Below, in pieces: positions 24,709 through 33,468 of a stretch of DNA of 34,829 bases. Each line of letters begins with the position of its first letter. Positions within the stretch are counted from its first letter, which is position 1. The notes beneath the pieces are model-generated. The model saw nothing but the letters and a program-made list of their open reading frames with translations, had not been told where the DNA came from and did not search any database. This DNA comes from MGBC120314 sp964403785 (GTDB lineage Bacteria > Bacillota > Clostridia > Lachnospirales > Lachnospiraceae), in contig CAYOHM010000011.1 in the NCBI GenBank assembly GCA_964403785.1, positions 1 through 34,829 on the forward strand. Direction: 5' to 3'. Made by a program: the position numbers and the translations under genes.

Positions 24709-25401
24709 TCACATATTGAAGCGGTATCCCACGCCCCATATTGTTTCAATCAATTCCGGATTATCCGGATCCCTTTCAAGTTTTTCCCTAAGTCTCTTTA
24801 TATATACGGTAACCGCCGAGCTGTCGCCATAGGAATTTCTTCTCCATACGCCTTCATATATTTCGTTTTTGGAAACTACCCTGTTGGGATTATCTATAAG
24901 GAACATCAGCACCTCGTATTCGGTTGCGGTGAGAATCTTTTCAACGCCGTCCAACTCCACTCTTCTGTAATCAGGTTCTATTCTCAGCCCCTTTACCTCA
25001 AAGGTCTTTCTGCTTTTTATGATTGCAGACCCCACAAGACGGCTGTATCTTGCCAGATGTGCATTCACACGTGCCACCAGCTCGCTCGGGCTGAAGGGCT
25101 TAGTGATATAATCATCTGCTCCGAAGCCCAGTCCTTTTATTTTGTCCTCATCCTCTTTTTTGGCAGAAACCAAAAGCACCGGTATGTCCTTTGCATTGCG
25201 GATTTCGCTGCATACATTAAATCCGTCCATTCCCGGGAGCATTATATCAAGAATTACAAGGTCAATATCCTCCTTTAACGCGTGTATAAGACCTGTGTCC
25301 CCTCTGTTTTCAATAAATACGTCATAGCCCTCATTCTCCAGATAGTCCCTTTCAAGCTCGGCTATCTCTGTTTCATCTTCAATTATAAGAATTCTGCTCA
25401 T
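24709..25401 (-). CDS. OmpR-family response regulator
   Basis: A DNA-binding regulator of 230 residues. The receiver has E8-D9 in LIIEDETEI, phosphoacceptor D52 in VILDIMLPGMDG, Thr/Ser in VLLVSAKK, and Lys in ITKPFSPSEL. The winged-helix domain has LTATEYEVLMFLIDNPNRVVSKNEIYE and ends VIETIWGVGYRF-like, as in this family (observed LIETIWGVGYRFNM). I chose the ATG at 25401, six bases after GGAGG; the TTG at 25413 would start in the ribosome site. The start overlaps the kinase gene by 23 bases, so the kinase-regulator pair is co-expressed. The stimulus and target genes are unknown. Confidence 0.94.
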   Translation of the reverse strand: MSRILIIEDETEIAELERDYLENEGYDVFIENRGDTGLIHALKEDIDLVILDIMLPGMDGFNVCSEIRNAKDIPVLLVSAKKEDEDKIKGLGFGADDYITKPFSPSELVARVNAHLARYSRLVGSAIIKSRKTFEVKGLRIEPDYRRVELDGVEKILTATEYEVLMFLIDNPNRVVSKNEIYEGVWRRNSYGDSSAVTVYIKRLREKLERDPDNPELIETIWGVGYRFNM

Positions 25402-26632
25402 TATTTCCTCCAATGTATTTTCTAAGGATAAACACCAGCGTAGTTCCTTCGCCTTCGGTGCTTTCAGCCCAAATCCGCCCGCCGTGATCCTCTATTATTT
25501 TCTTTGCAATAGCAAGTCCTATTCCGCTGCCGCCCGTAGCTGAATTTCTTGATTCGTCAGTCCTGTACATTCTGTCAAAAATATACGGGAGGTCCTTCTT
25601 ATTGATTCCTTTTCCGTTATCCTTAAGCTCAGTCCTTATAAAATCTCCCTCCTCCTTCACAAGAAGGTCTATCTTGAGCTTTCTGTCCGAGTGATATTTC
25701 AGGGAATTGCTTATGATGTTATTGATAACCCTCCCAAGCTGTTCGCCATCCGCAATTATAAGCGTGTCAGGTGCGAGCTTGCTCTCATATGTAAAGTCTG
25801 CGCCCTTAGCCTCAAGCTCAACGCAAAGGCTGTCCCTGCAGTCCTCAAAAAAATCGCAGGCTCTTATCCTGTTAAAGGAATATGGTATGTTATTGCTATC
25901 TATTCTGGAATATAATGTAAGCTCATCTATAAGCCTGTCCATCTCGATTGCCTTCTTATAAATGGTTTGCAGATACCTCTGCCTTTTCTCGGGAGTATCC
26001 GCTATTCCGTCCTGCAGGCCCTCCACATATCCTTTTATGGCTGTAAGAGGCGTTTTAAGGTCATGCGAGATATTGCGTACAAGCTCCTTGCTCTTTTTCT
26101 CGGACTCCATACTCTCATTGGCGGTTTCTTTTAATTTCATTCTCATTATCTCGAAGTTTCTAAATAAATCGTCAATCTCGTCATTGCCGCTTAACTTTAT
26201 CTCAAAGTCCAGATTGCCATTGGCAATATTCTGTGCTGCCTCTGAGAGCCTTCCAAGCGGCATCATGGTATGCCTGTATATCCCCACTATCATAATACTG
26301 CTGGTAAAGATGAGCATAAGAAAAACTCCAAAAACACTCTCCACCCAAAAATCCTTAAGCTCTGCCGCAATTTCCTCCGTATATGCTGCTGCCAAAGCCT
26401 GATATTCCTGTGTATCCGGTTCATCCGTGTCCTCGTAAATACGGTCCATAAGCTTGTACGTTATCTGAACAGGATTAAGCATATCCGAAAAATCGGTTCC
26501 CTCAATCCCATAACGCGAATCAATTTTACCTGCCTGATAAGTGACAAGAAGATTGAATATAATTCCTATAAGTACCGTTGGCACTATGGCAACAGTAAAA
26601 AAAGATAATTTTAATCTGGTTTTAAATTTCAT
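25379..26632 (-). CDS. HAMP-domain sensor histidine kinase
   Basis: A membrane sensor kinase of 417 residues. Helices at about 9-31 and 99-119 flank a short external region of about 65 residues. HAMP covers about 120-172 (MPLGRLSEAAQNIANGNLDF). The dimerisation/phosphoacceptor helix has NISHDLKTPLTAIKGYVEG with H190 as the phosphorylation site. The ATP-binding domain has INNIISNSLKYHS (N box), ELKDNGKGI (G1), FDRMYRTDESR (F box) and GGSGIGLAIAKKIIEDHGG (G2). The small external domain suggests it senses a membrane or cell-wall cue, but the signal is unknown. The ATG lies eight bases after an AAGG. It heads an apparent operon with the regulator, pseudouridine synthase and permease. Confidence 0.94.
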   Translation of the reverse strand: MKFKTRLKLSFFTVAIVPTVLIGIIFNLLVTYQAGKIDSRYGIEGTDFSDMLNPVQITYKLMDRIYEDTDEPDTQEYQALAAAYTEEIAAELKDFWVESVFGVFLMLIFTSSIMIVGIYRHTMMPLGRLSEAAQNIANGNLDFEIKLSGNDEIDDLFRNFEIMRMKLKETANESMESEKKSKELVRNISHDLKTPLTAIKGYVEGLQDGIADTPEKRQRYLQTIYKKAIEMDRLIDELTLYSRIDSNNIPYSFNRIRACDFFEDCRDSLCVELEAKGADFTYESKLAPDTLIIADGEQLGRVINNIISNSLKYHSDRKLKIDLLVKEEGDFIRTELKDNGKGINKKDLPYIFDRMYRTDESRNSATGGSGIGLAIAKKIIEDHGGRIWAESTEGEGTTLVFILRKYIGGNNEQNSYN

Positions 26633-26726
26633 AAAAATGCCTTTTCATATTTGATATACACATTTTAACATAAAACCTATCAAAAAATTCTTAAAACTTT
26701 ATTAAAAATGTGTGACATTTATGAAC

Positions 26727-26764
26727 AAAAATCCCCCGCCGGCTTAAATTAAGCATAGCGGGGG
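26727..26764 (-). terminator. Rho-independent terminator after metK
   Basis: On the minus strand CCCCCGC (26764-26758) pairs with GCGGGGG (26739-26733), with an inner GCTTA/TAAGC stem, and is followed by ATTTTTG. It lies about 27 bases after the metK stop and separates metK from the kinase operon downstream. Confidence 0.88.
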
Positions 26765-26790
26765 ACAAATCTTTCATTTAACTGATGTAA

Positions 26791-27978
26791 TTAGAGATAT
26801 TTTTTTAATGCTTCTACCTTATCAAGTGCTTCCCAAGGAAGATTAAGGTCATTTCTTCCGAAATGTCCGTAAGCTGCCGTCTGCTTGTAGATAGGTCTTC
26901 TAAGGTCAAGCATCTTAATGATTCCTGCCGGTCTGAAATCAAAGTTCTCACGAACGATTTCAACCAGTCTCTCGTTTGAAAGCTTTCCTGTTCCAAAGGT
27001 ATCTACCATTATAGATGTCGGGCGGGCAACACCGATTGCATATGAAAGCTGTATCTCACAGCGGTCTGCAAGTCCTGCTGCGACAATATTTTTCGCTGCA
27101 TAACGCGCTGCATAGGCTGCCGAACGGTCAACCTTGGTGCAGTCCTTTCCTGAGAAAGCTCCGCCGCCGTGACGGGCATATCCGCCGTAAGTATCTACTA
27201 TAATTTTACGTCCTGTAAGTCCTGCATCACCATTTGGTCCTCCGATTACAAAACGTCCCGTAGGATTGATGAATATCTTCGTAGCATCATCAATCATCTT
27301 AGGGTCTACAACAGCATCAATAACATATTTTCTGATATCCTTATGAATCTGTTCCTGCGTAACAGCTGCATCATGCTGTGTAGATACAACGATTGCGTCA
27401 AGCCTTACAGGCTTGTCATTCTCGTCATACTCTACCGAAACCTGTGTCTTGCCGTCAGCACGAAGATATGCAAGCGTACCATCCTTACGAACCTTTGTGA
27501 GCTGTCTTGCCAGCTTATGTGCAAGTGCGATAGGGTACGGCATATATTCCTCTGTTTCGTTGGTTGCAAAACCAAACATCATACCCTGATCTCCGGCTCC
27601 GATTGCCTCAATCTGCTCATCAGTCATCTCGCCGGACTTCGCCTCCAATGCCTTGTCAACGCCCATTGCAATATCAGGTGACTGCTTGTCCAAAGCAATC
27701 ATAACAGCACATGTATTGCCGTCAAAGCCCTTTTCAGATGAATCATATCCGATTTCTACCACGGTATCACGTACAATCTGTGCAAAATCAACATTTGCCT
27801 TAGTGGTAAGCTCTCCTGTAACCAGCACAAAACCTGTACATGTAACTGCCTCACAGGCTACACGCGACATCGGATCCTGTGCCACAACCGCATCAAGAAT
27901 GGCATCAGAGATATTGTCGCAGATTTTGTCAGGATGTCCTTCTGTTACCGACTCTGAAGTGAATAAACGCTTATCCAT
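26791..27978 (-). CDS. metK: S-adenosylmethionine synthetase
   Basis: The cytoplasmic enzyme makes S-adenosylmethionine from methionine and ATP. At 395 residues it is the usual size. Motifs in order are TSESVTEGHPDKICDNISDAILDA, the GAGDQGMMFGFA hexapeptide region, the GGPNGDAGLTGRKIIVDTYGG signature, and GGGAFSGKDCTKVDRSAAYAAR, the ATP-phosphate loop. AGGAGG lies seven bases before the ATG. The gene stands alone, with its own promoter, a SAM-I riboswitch and a terminator at each end of the transcript, so it should be shut off when the cell has enough of its product. Confidence 0.98.
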   Translation of the reverse strand: MDKRLFTSESVTEGHPDKICDNISDAILDAVVAQDPMSRVACEAVTCTGFVLVTGELTTKANVDFAQIVRDTVVEIGYDSSEKGFDGNTCAVMIALDKQSPDIAMGVDKALEAKSGEMTDEQIEAIGAGDQGMMFGFATNETEEYMPYPIALAHKLARQLTKVRKDGTLAYLRADGKTQVSVEYDENDKPVRLDAIVVSTQHDAAVTQEQIHKDIRKYVIDAVVDPKMIDDATKIFINPTGRFVIGGPNGDAGLTGRKIIVDTYGGYARHGGGAFSGKDCTKVDRSAAYAARYAAKNIVAAGLADRCEIQLSYAIGVARPTSIMVDTFGTGKLSNERLVEIVRENFDFRPAGIIKMLDLRRPIYKQTAAYGHFGRNDLNLPWEALDKVEALKKYL

Positions 27979-28018
27979 TTTGTTTTCCTCCTAATAATTT
28001 TAATCTTTGTTTTCGTAT

Positions 28019-28048
28019 AAAAAAAAGTCCTACTACATAAGCGGACTT
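28019..28048 (-). terminator. Expression-platform terminator of the SAM-I riboswitch
   Basis: On the minus strand AAGTCCGC-TTATG-TAGTAGGACTT forms a hairpin (arms about 28025-28030 and 28043-28048) followed by eight T residues. It lies about 40 bases before the metK ATG and 25 bases past the aptamer. This matches the usual design in which ligand binding favours the terminator. The antiterminator partner was not worked out. Confidence 0.82.
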
Positions 28049-28072
28049 CATATCAAGCGATATTAAACTCCT

Positions 28073-28164
28073 CTTATTGTTCGATTTCTCGCTCAGGTTG
28101 GCACCTTCCATACGGGGTTGCCGTGGCTTCACAGATCCTATGTATCTCCACCACTCTGAATAAG
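28073..28164 (-). ncRNA. SAM-I (S-box) riboswitch aptamer upstream of metK
   Basis: The transcript begins with CUUAUU, which pairs with AAUAAG at the far end (28159-28164 with 28073-28078) to form P1. Between them are GAGUGGUGGAG, then GUGAAGCCACGGCAACCC, and AAGGUGCCAACCUGAG, the conserved core of the S-box family, which binds S-adenosylmethionine. A 3-prime GCGAG with CGAAC follows. The element sits in the metK leader, its classic place. This is recognised by eye; a covariance model search would settle it. Confidence 0.93.
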
Positions 28165-28191
28165 GGACACTTTATTTACGATTACAAGGGC

Positions 28192-28220
28192 ATTATACAT
28201 ATATATGCGTCAAAGGTCAA
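28192..28220 (-). promoter_or_regulatory. Sigma-A promoter of metK
   Basis: On the minus strand TTGACC (28220-28215), a 17-base spacer and perfect TATAAT (28197-28192) lie about 25 bases before the riboswitch. The predicted transcript start is near 28185, leaving a leader of about 205 bases. The -35 is separated by only nine bases from the -35 of the opposite promoter. Confidence 0.85.
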
Positions 28221-28229
28221 TAGTATTCA

Positions 28230-28258
28230 TTGACTTTTTTCAAAAAAATTCATATAAT
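28230..28258 (+). promoter_or_regulatory. Sigma-A promoter of the HD-GYP operon
   Basis: TTGACT (28230-28235), a 17-base spacer and TATAAT (28253-28258) precede the first HD-GYP gene by about 46 bases. The transcript would start near 28265 with a short leader and no hairpin. A second A/T-rich TATAAT-like stretch lies at about 28282, but with no fitting -35. Confidence 0.82.
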
Positions 28259-28304
28259 CGTAATAATGAACCTAATGATTGTATTATAATTTTGTGAGGA
28301 TAAA

Positions 28305-29447
28305 ATGGCAGAGAAAAAAAAGACACTTTTTTCATTTGAACTTGAGGCAGGAATGATTGTAGCGGAGGATGTTTATCGTTCTAACGGTGTGCTGTTGTTT
28401 CCTAAGCATACTATGCTTAATGACCTTATGATTGCAAAGCTTCCCCTCTATAATATTATGGAGCTTCCAATCGTTGACGGTGAAATTGAGAAACCCGAAG
28501 TCGATATTGCACGTCTGGTCGAGCTTGCCAAAAAAAATGCTGCTGCCAAGGAGGCTGCCCAAAACGCCTCTGCTCCGGAATCATATTCACAAAAGGTTAA
28601 ATCAAGCGCTGAATTTAAGGAATTCAGCCAAAGCTATGACCGTGCCGTAAATCATATTAACAGTAAATTGGACGGCTTTGTGGGTGGTACTGAGGCTCTT
28701 GATACGGAGAATCTCATAAATGATACCCTAAGTCTTTTAAACGGTACGACTCTTCATCTTTTTGATATGATGCAGAACCTTCAGGCACATGATAATTCCG
28801 TATATGAGCATTGTACCAATGTTGCCCTTATAAGTGCAACTATGGGCAAATGGCTCTCTCTTCCTGACGAAGATATACGCAATCTTACTCTTGCAGGTCT
28901 GTTGCATGACGTCGGTAAATTATCCCTTCCGGCAGAGATTCTTAATAAGCCCGGCAAGCTTACTCCGGAGGAATTTGAAATAGTTAAATCCCACACCAGA
29001 AAAAGCTATGATATGATTCATGACCTGCCTCTTGACATCAAAATTAAAGAGGCGTGCCTTCTTCACCATGAAAGATGCGACGGTTCGGGGTATCCTTTTG
29101 GTATTCCCGGCAATAAGATTTCCATCTACGCCAAGATAATTGCGATTGCAGACGTTTATGACGCAATGACATCTCCCCGTTCATACAGGCCGGCATTGTG
29201 TCCTTTTAAAGCGATAGAACTTTTTGAACGCGAGGGACTTCATAAGTATGACCCAAAGTTCATTATGACCTTCCTCGAAAGAATCGGTGCTTCATACCTT
29301 AACAACAATGTGCAGTTAAGTGATGGACGTATCGGTGAAATAGTTATGCTTAATAAACTTTATCTTTCTAAACCAATGATTAAATGTGATGATGCGTTTA
29401 TAGATCTTTCAAAGGAACTGGATCTTACAATTGAAGCAATAGTATAA
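28305..29447 (+). CDS. HD-GYP domain protein (probable c-di-GMP phosphodiesterase)
   Basis: A cytoplasmic protein of 380 residues with no membrane helix. The N-terminal 60 residues (LFSFELEAGMIVAEDVY) resemble the small domain found before many HD-GYP domains; an Ala/Lys-rich helical linker (about 70-92) follows. The HD-GYP domain spans about 150-340: H169, H201-D202 (LLHDVGKL), H230, H254-H255 (LLHHERCDGSGYPFG) and D283 (IADVYDAM). All metal ligands and the GYP signature are present, so hydrolysis of cyclic-di-GMP is likely, though related nucleotides are possible. A C-terminal beta domain of about 60 residues follows. GAGG precedes the ATG by five bases. It is a paralogue of the next gene. 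Confidence 0.93.
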   Translation: MAEKKKTLFSFELEAGMIVAEDVYRSNGVLLFPKHTMLNDLMIAKLPLYNIMELPIVDGEIEKPEVDIARLVELAKKNAAAKEAAQNASAPESYSQKVKSSAEFKEFSQSYDRAVNHINSKLDGFVGGTEALDTENLINDTLSLLNGTTLHLFDMMQNLQAHDNSVYEHCTNVALISATMGKWLSLPDEDIRNLTLAGLLHDVGKLSLPAEILNKPGKLTPEEFEIVKSHTRKSYDMIHDLPLDIKIKEACLLHHERCDGSGYPFGIPGNKISIYAKIIAIADVYDAMTSPRSYRPALCPFKAIELFEREGLHKYDPKFIMTFLERIGASYLNNNVQLSDGRIGEIVMLNKLYLSKPMIKCDDAFIDLSKELDLTIEAIV

Positions 29448-29460
29448 TGGAGGTGTGCAT

Positions 29461-30540
29461 ATGAGCAAACATACTTTATTTACCTTTGAACTTGAGCCGG
29501 GCATGATAACGGCTGCAGATGTTTATACTCCGACCGGCCAGCTGCTCGTTCCCGATAAGACACTGCTTGATTATTCGATAATCCACAAGCTTCAGATGTA
29601 TAACATTACCAATGTATCAGTAATGGACACACTCCCCGAGGTTTCGTATGACGATTTGGACGAACAGACGTATTCTGAAAAAATCAAATCCAGCGAAGAA
29701 TTTATACGTTTTAAGGAAGACTACCTCATCAGCATCTCTGAGTACAAGGATGTTATTAATGATGTAGTTAAAAAGAATCTGCCGATTGACACAGATATGC
29801 TGCTCAACCAGACTGTCGGCATAATACAGCCTCACTCTACAAGTATTCAAATTTTTGATATGCTGCACAATATGAGGGAATTTGACGATTCCACATACAC
29901 ACACTGTATCAATGTTGCTCTTATAAGCCGTATTCTTGCACAATGGCTTCATATGTCGGACGAGGATGTTGAGATTGCAACACTCTCCGGTCTTCTGCAT
30001 GATATTGGAAAACTCACTACCCCCGAGGAAATACTGTTAAAGCCAAGTACTCTTTCTTCTGATGAGTACGCTGTTATAAAGAACCATACAAATGACGGTT
30101 ACTCCTATCTCAAGGACCAGAATATCGACCCTCGAATCAAGGAGGCATGCCTTTTCCACCATGAGAGATGTGACGGCTCAGGATATCCTTTTGGTCTTTC
30201 CGGCAGCAGCATTCCGGTATTCGCCAGAATTGTTGCAATAGCCGATGTTTATGATGCAATGACCGCCGCAAGAGTTTACCGCGGACCAATTTGCCCGTTT
30301 AATGTGATTAGATTCTTCGAATACGAAGCCTACTCAAAATATGATGCGCATTTTATAATGACCTTCCTTGAAAATATTGTATCAAGCTATATCAACACAA
30401 CCGTCCGCCTTAACAATGGTCAGGTCGGGGAGGTTGTTCTGATTAACCGCCAGGCTTTATCAAGACCTATGATAAAATGCGGCAATGAATTTATTGACCT
30501 CACCAAAAGACCTGATTTGGTGATTGATACGATAATTTAG
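29461..30540 (+). CDS. HD-GYP domain protein, tandem paralogue
   Basis: A protein of 359 residues aligned end to end with its upstream neighbour, lacking most of the Ala/Lys linker. It keeps H180-D181 (LLHDIGKL), the later H of NHTNDGY, H233-H234 in LFHHERCDGSGYPFG, and IADVYDAM, so the catalytic site looks intact. The C-terminal parts are especially similar (RPMIKCGNEFIDLTK against KPMIKCDDAFIDLSK). I chose the ATG at 29461, seven bases after GGAGG; the GTG at 29455 is too close. The gap between the two genes is 13 bases. Tandem duplication followed by divergence is the simplest history; different ligands or expression ratios are possible. Confidence 0.93.
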   Translation: MSKHTLFTFELEPGMITAADVYTPTGQLLVPDKTLLDYSIIHKLQMYNITNVSVMDTLPEVSYDDLDEQTYSEKIKSSEEFIRFKEDYLISISEYKDVINDVVKKNLPIDTDMLLNQTVGIIQPHSTSIQIFDMLHNMREFDDSTYTHCINVALISRILAQWLHMSDEDVEIATLSGLLHDIGKLTTPEEILLKPSTLSSDEYAVIKNHTNDGYSYLKDQNIDPRIKEACLFHHERCDGSGYPFGLSGSSIPVFARIVAIADVYDAMTAARVYRGPICPFNVIRFFEYEAYSKYDAHFIMTFLENIVSSYINTTVRLNNGQVGEVVLINRQALSRPMIKCGNEFIDLTKRPDLVIDTII

Positions 30541-30567
30541 GTCAACGTAATTATAGGGGATGAACTA

Positions 30568-31599
30568 TTGAAAAAAATATTCAGGCATTATTCAAGCTGG
30601 TTACTGCTCATTGGTATCGCAGTCTCATTTACGGCAGCGGTAAATGGGAAAGAGGTATATGAGAGAATGGAAAAAGCACGTATGGAGCTGAATAATTACA
30701 GATATCTCAAAAACTACGTTATAAATATATCCAAAATAGAAGACGTCAATGAATTAGCGGAAGATATCAAGGTTCTTAAAGGAAATGTCAGTATTGTGGA
30801 TAATGATATATATGTTAATGCTGCGGACGTTTACCAGCGAACAGAGATACTTATTAAGCGGGATGTGGATATGCCGTATCCGGTCAGAAGAATTTCTGAT
30901 TCAGACGGAATCATATTGGGAAAGGATATGGAAGAATACTGTTTCAGTAAAGCTGGCAGCAGTAGGCAGTATATTCTAATTGATGGCAGAGAGTATCAGG
31001 TTGAGGGATACGTTGAAAGTGCATACTCCGACGCACTGAATGGAAAAGTCGTTATAAGAACGGATAACCCTAAGGAGATAAGCATTTTATCGAATGCGGA
31101 TATGCTTGTGTTAAATTACGGTTCATACAGTGAGGATGCCGCTGAATGTATCCGTGAATTTGACAGGCAGTTTGGAGAAAAATACAGCATATACTGGTAT
31201 GAAGATGGTGACAAGTATGTTGAGACAGGCAGCTCCAATTCGAAGGAAGAATTTTATATAACCATAATGTTGTTTGCAATGATAAACTGTGTGGTAATAT
31301 CAGAATTCTGGATTATGAGGAGAAAACAGGAAATTATAATCAGAAAGCTATGGGGTTATGGTAATATCAGGCTTTTCTGGATACTATACAGGGAATTACT
31401 TGTAATTGCCACTCTGGCAGTAGGTATGGTAATCGTATTACAGAGTACAGCGGCATTGGTTCATCCGTACACATACGGCTTTCAGCGGATGGAGAGGGTA
31501 ATTTTTTCGCTGATTTTTATTGCGGTTTCCGCCTTTGCAGTGGTGATAATACCCTTGTATAAGGCATCACGTTACAGTATAAGCGAGGGGCTGGAGTAA
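30568..31599 (+). CDS. FtsX/MacB-like ABC permease, subunit 1
   Basis: A protein of 343 residues. One helix (about 10-25) precedes an external domain of about 205 residues, then three helices (about 231-249, 272-293 and 307-330). This 1+3 layout is that of MacB/FtsX-type (type VII) permeases, which do not move substrate through the membrane in the usual way but drive extracytoplasmic events or extrude from the outer face. The cytoplasmic loop RRKQEIIIRKLWGYGNIRLFWI has the usual E-x-x-I-R-K-L-x-G coupling motif. The start is TTG at 30568 with AGGGG upstream. It lies 27 bases after the HD-GYP gene with no terminator, so co-transcription is likely. Substrate unknown. Confidence 0.78.
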   Translation: MKKIFRHYSSWLLLIGIAVSFTAAVNGKEVYERMEKARMELNNYRYLKNYVINISKIEDVNELAEDIKVLKGNVSIVDNDIYVNAADVYQRTEILIKRDVDMPYPVRRISDSDGIILGKDMEEYCFSKAGSSRQYILIDGREYQVEGYVESAYSDALNGKVVIRTDNPKEISILSNADMLVLNYGSYSEDAAECIREFDRQFGEKYSIYWYEDGDKYVETGSSNSKEEFYITIMLFAMINCVVISEFWIMRRKQEIIIRKLWGYGNIRLFWILYRELLVIATLAVGMVIVLQSTAALVHPYTYGFQRMERVIFSLIFIAVSAFAVVIIPLYKASRYSISEGLE

Positions 31600-32784
31600 A
31601 TGAATTTCCGATTTGCAATAAAAAAGGCTTTTGAGAAAATATACAGAAGAAAAATAAATTTTATAATGACGCTGGCAGTTCTTACAATTACTGTTTATCT
31701 TCTTGCTTCTGTCTTTCAGATGTTGTTTAAATCCACATATTACATATATGCGACGAAAAAGATTTTGACATATGATTCGGCGCTTAATTTCACAGTATTT
31801 ATAAATACAGCCGATTCCGATTATTTTGAACGTGTGGGAGAGTTTGATAAAATCTTAAAAAAACGCTATGGAAACCTCTACGGAAGATTTATGTATCTGG
31901 ATTCCTCTATGAAGGTGGACGGCGGAAACTATAATACAATTTCAACATTGTATGTTGACGAAGGAGCAAATGATTTATGCAATATGGAAGTGGTTTATAA
32001 AATCGAACCGGACAGCACGGAGTATTTAAAGGCATATGTCGGATGCAGCGCGGCAGATAAATATCCTGTCGGAACGATACTTGAAAATAAACATACAGGA
32101 AGCAGGACACAAATAATAGGAATTTTAAAGAAAAACTCCGAATGGATTTCAGAACCGCCTTTAGTTACGCAGGATGCAGTAATATCTTTGGATGATTACA
32201 TAGTGTCAGAGATGGATGATAAATATTTTGAATTATATCCAATGTTTTACGGAAATATATTTAATTCTATGTATATAAAATGTGAGTCAGATGAGGATGC
32301 AGCCCGAATTAAGGAAGAAGTAAGAGCACTTGCAGATGAAAATAAAATTATGTGCTACTGCAACAGCATAAAAAGCCTTATAAGTAAGGAAAATATAGAA
32401 AATTCTAACTATTTAAAATCAATGGGATACCTTATTGGATTTGTTGTCATTATGGCAGTAATTTCCTGTTTTACTTCAGGTATGGCAGATATATACAGCG
32501 AACATTATGAGCTTGCAGTTATGCTAATCAATAATGTTGCTCCGGTAAACATTTTCATTATGCTTCTTGTTGAAAACCTGATAAAGGGAAGTCTGGCAGT
32601 TACTCTATCAATGACAAAGTTCGGATTGGGGCTTGCGGACTCTGATTCATATGTTTTCAGAACAATGGTATGTCCTGCAGTTATAGTTATGGTATTTACC
32701 CTTATGCTAATGATATCACTTACAGAATATATGACCGTAAGAAATAAAAATATATGTACGATGCTTGGAGGAGATAAAAGATGA
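31600..32784 (+). CDS. FtsX/MacB-like ABC permease, subunit 2
   Basis: A protein of 394 residues with the same plan: an N-terminal helix (about 19-42), a large external domain to about 265, then helices at about 271-291, 307-332 and 350-372. The loop YSEHYELAVMLINNVAP is a weak match to the usual coupling motif. It shares little sequence with subunit 1, so the pair probably forms a heterodimer with the ATPase that follows. The ATG is directly next to the previous stop, with GGAG just before the stop codon. It overlaps the ATPase gene by four bases (ATGA). Function unknown. Confidence 0.75.
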   Translation: MNFRFAIKKAFEKIYRRKINFIMTLAVLTITVYLLASVFQMLFKSTYYIYATKKILTYDSALNFTVFINTADSDYFERVGEFDKILKKRYGNLYGRFMYLDSSMKVDGGNYNTISTLYVDEGANDLCNMEVVYKIEPDSTEYLKAYVGCSAADKYPVGTILENKHTGSRTQIIGILKKNSEWISEPPLVTQDAVISLDDYIVSEMDDKYFELYPMFYGNIFNSMYIKCESDEDAARIKEEVRALADENKIMCYCNSIKSLISKENIENSNYLKSMGYLIGFVVIMAVISCFTSGMADIYSEHYELAVMLINNVAPVNIFIMLLVENLIKGSLAVTLSMTKFGLGLADSDSYVFRTMVCPAVIVMVFTLMLMISLTEYMTVRNKNICTMLGGDKR

Positions 32785-33458
32785 TTTCATTAAAGGATGT
32801 AAGTAAATCGTACAAAGGTGACACATATAAAATACAGGCGTTGGATTCGGTTACATTTAATATAGATGAGGGAGAATTTGTGTCCGTGATGGGCAGAAGC
32901 GGCTCGGGCAAAACAACTCTGCTTAATATACTTGGTTTTCTGGATAAGCCGGATGGCGGAACTATTACATTTATGGGAGAAGATGTATCAGATGTTTCCG
33001 GAACAGCACTTTGGAAGTACAGGAAAAAGTACATAGGGTTTGTATTTCAGAATTTTGCACTTATCAATCATTGTACGGTATATGAAAATATAGTTCTTCC
33101 TTTGGAGGCACTGGGAAAAGGAAAACGTGAATGCAGAATGAGGGTAACTGAGGCTCTTGAAAAGCTTAATATAGGTCATCTGGTGAATAAATATCCGAGG
33201 CAGATATCGGGAGGCGAGAAACAGAGAGTTGCAATAGCTCGTGCACTTGTCGATGAATCCCGCCTTATTCTTGCAGATGAGCCGACGGGTGCACTGGATT
33301 CAGGTACGGCTGCTGAAATAATGGACATATTTCAGCAAATTAACAATATGGGAAAGACGATTATAGTGGTAACACATGATGACGATATAGCTGCACGGAC
33401 GAGGAGGAAAATCTCTCTGGAGAACGGAAGAATAGCCGCTGATATCAGGCTGAATTAA
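32781..33458 (+). CDS. MacB/LolD-type ABC transporter ATPase
   Basis: A nucleotide-binding subunit of 225 residues. Walker A is GRSGSGKT at 38-45, the Q-loop is in FVFQNFALI, the signature is ISGGEKQRVAIARAL, Walker B is LILADEPTGALD, and the switch His is in VVTHDDD. The A-loop tyrosine and the D-E-P-T-G-A-L-D sequence are typical of the LolD/MacB/FtsE branch. All catalytic residues are present. It would energise the two preceding permeases. GGAGG precedes the ATG. Confidence 0.95.
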   Translation: MISLKDVSKSYKGDTYKIQALDSVTFNIDEGEFVSVMGRSGSGKTTLLNILGFLDKPDGGTITFMGEDVSDVSGTALWKYRKKYIGFVFQNFALINHCTVYENIVLPLEALGKGKRECRMRVTEALEKLNIGHLVNKYPRQISGGEKQRVAIARALVDESRLILADEPTGALDSGTAAEIMDIFQQINNMGKTIIVVTHDDDIAARTRRKISLENGRIAADIRLN

Positions 33459-33468
33459 GGAGAACATT

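Noticed and set aside
26633..26726. Promoter of the kinase operon (TTGATA with TGTATA, or an extended -10)
   Set aside because: Several A/T-rich alternatives fit equally poorly, so I cannot assign one.
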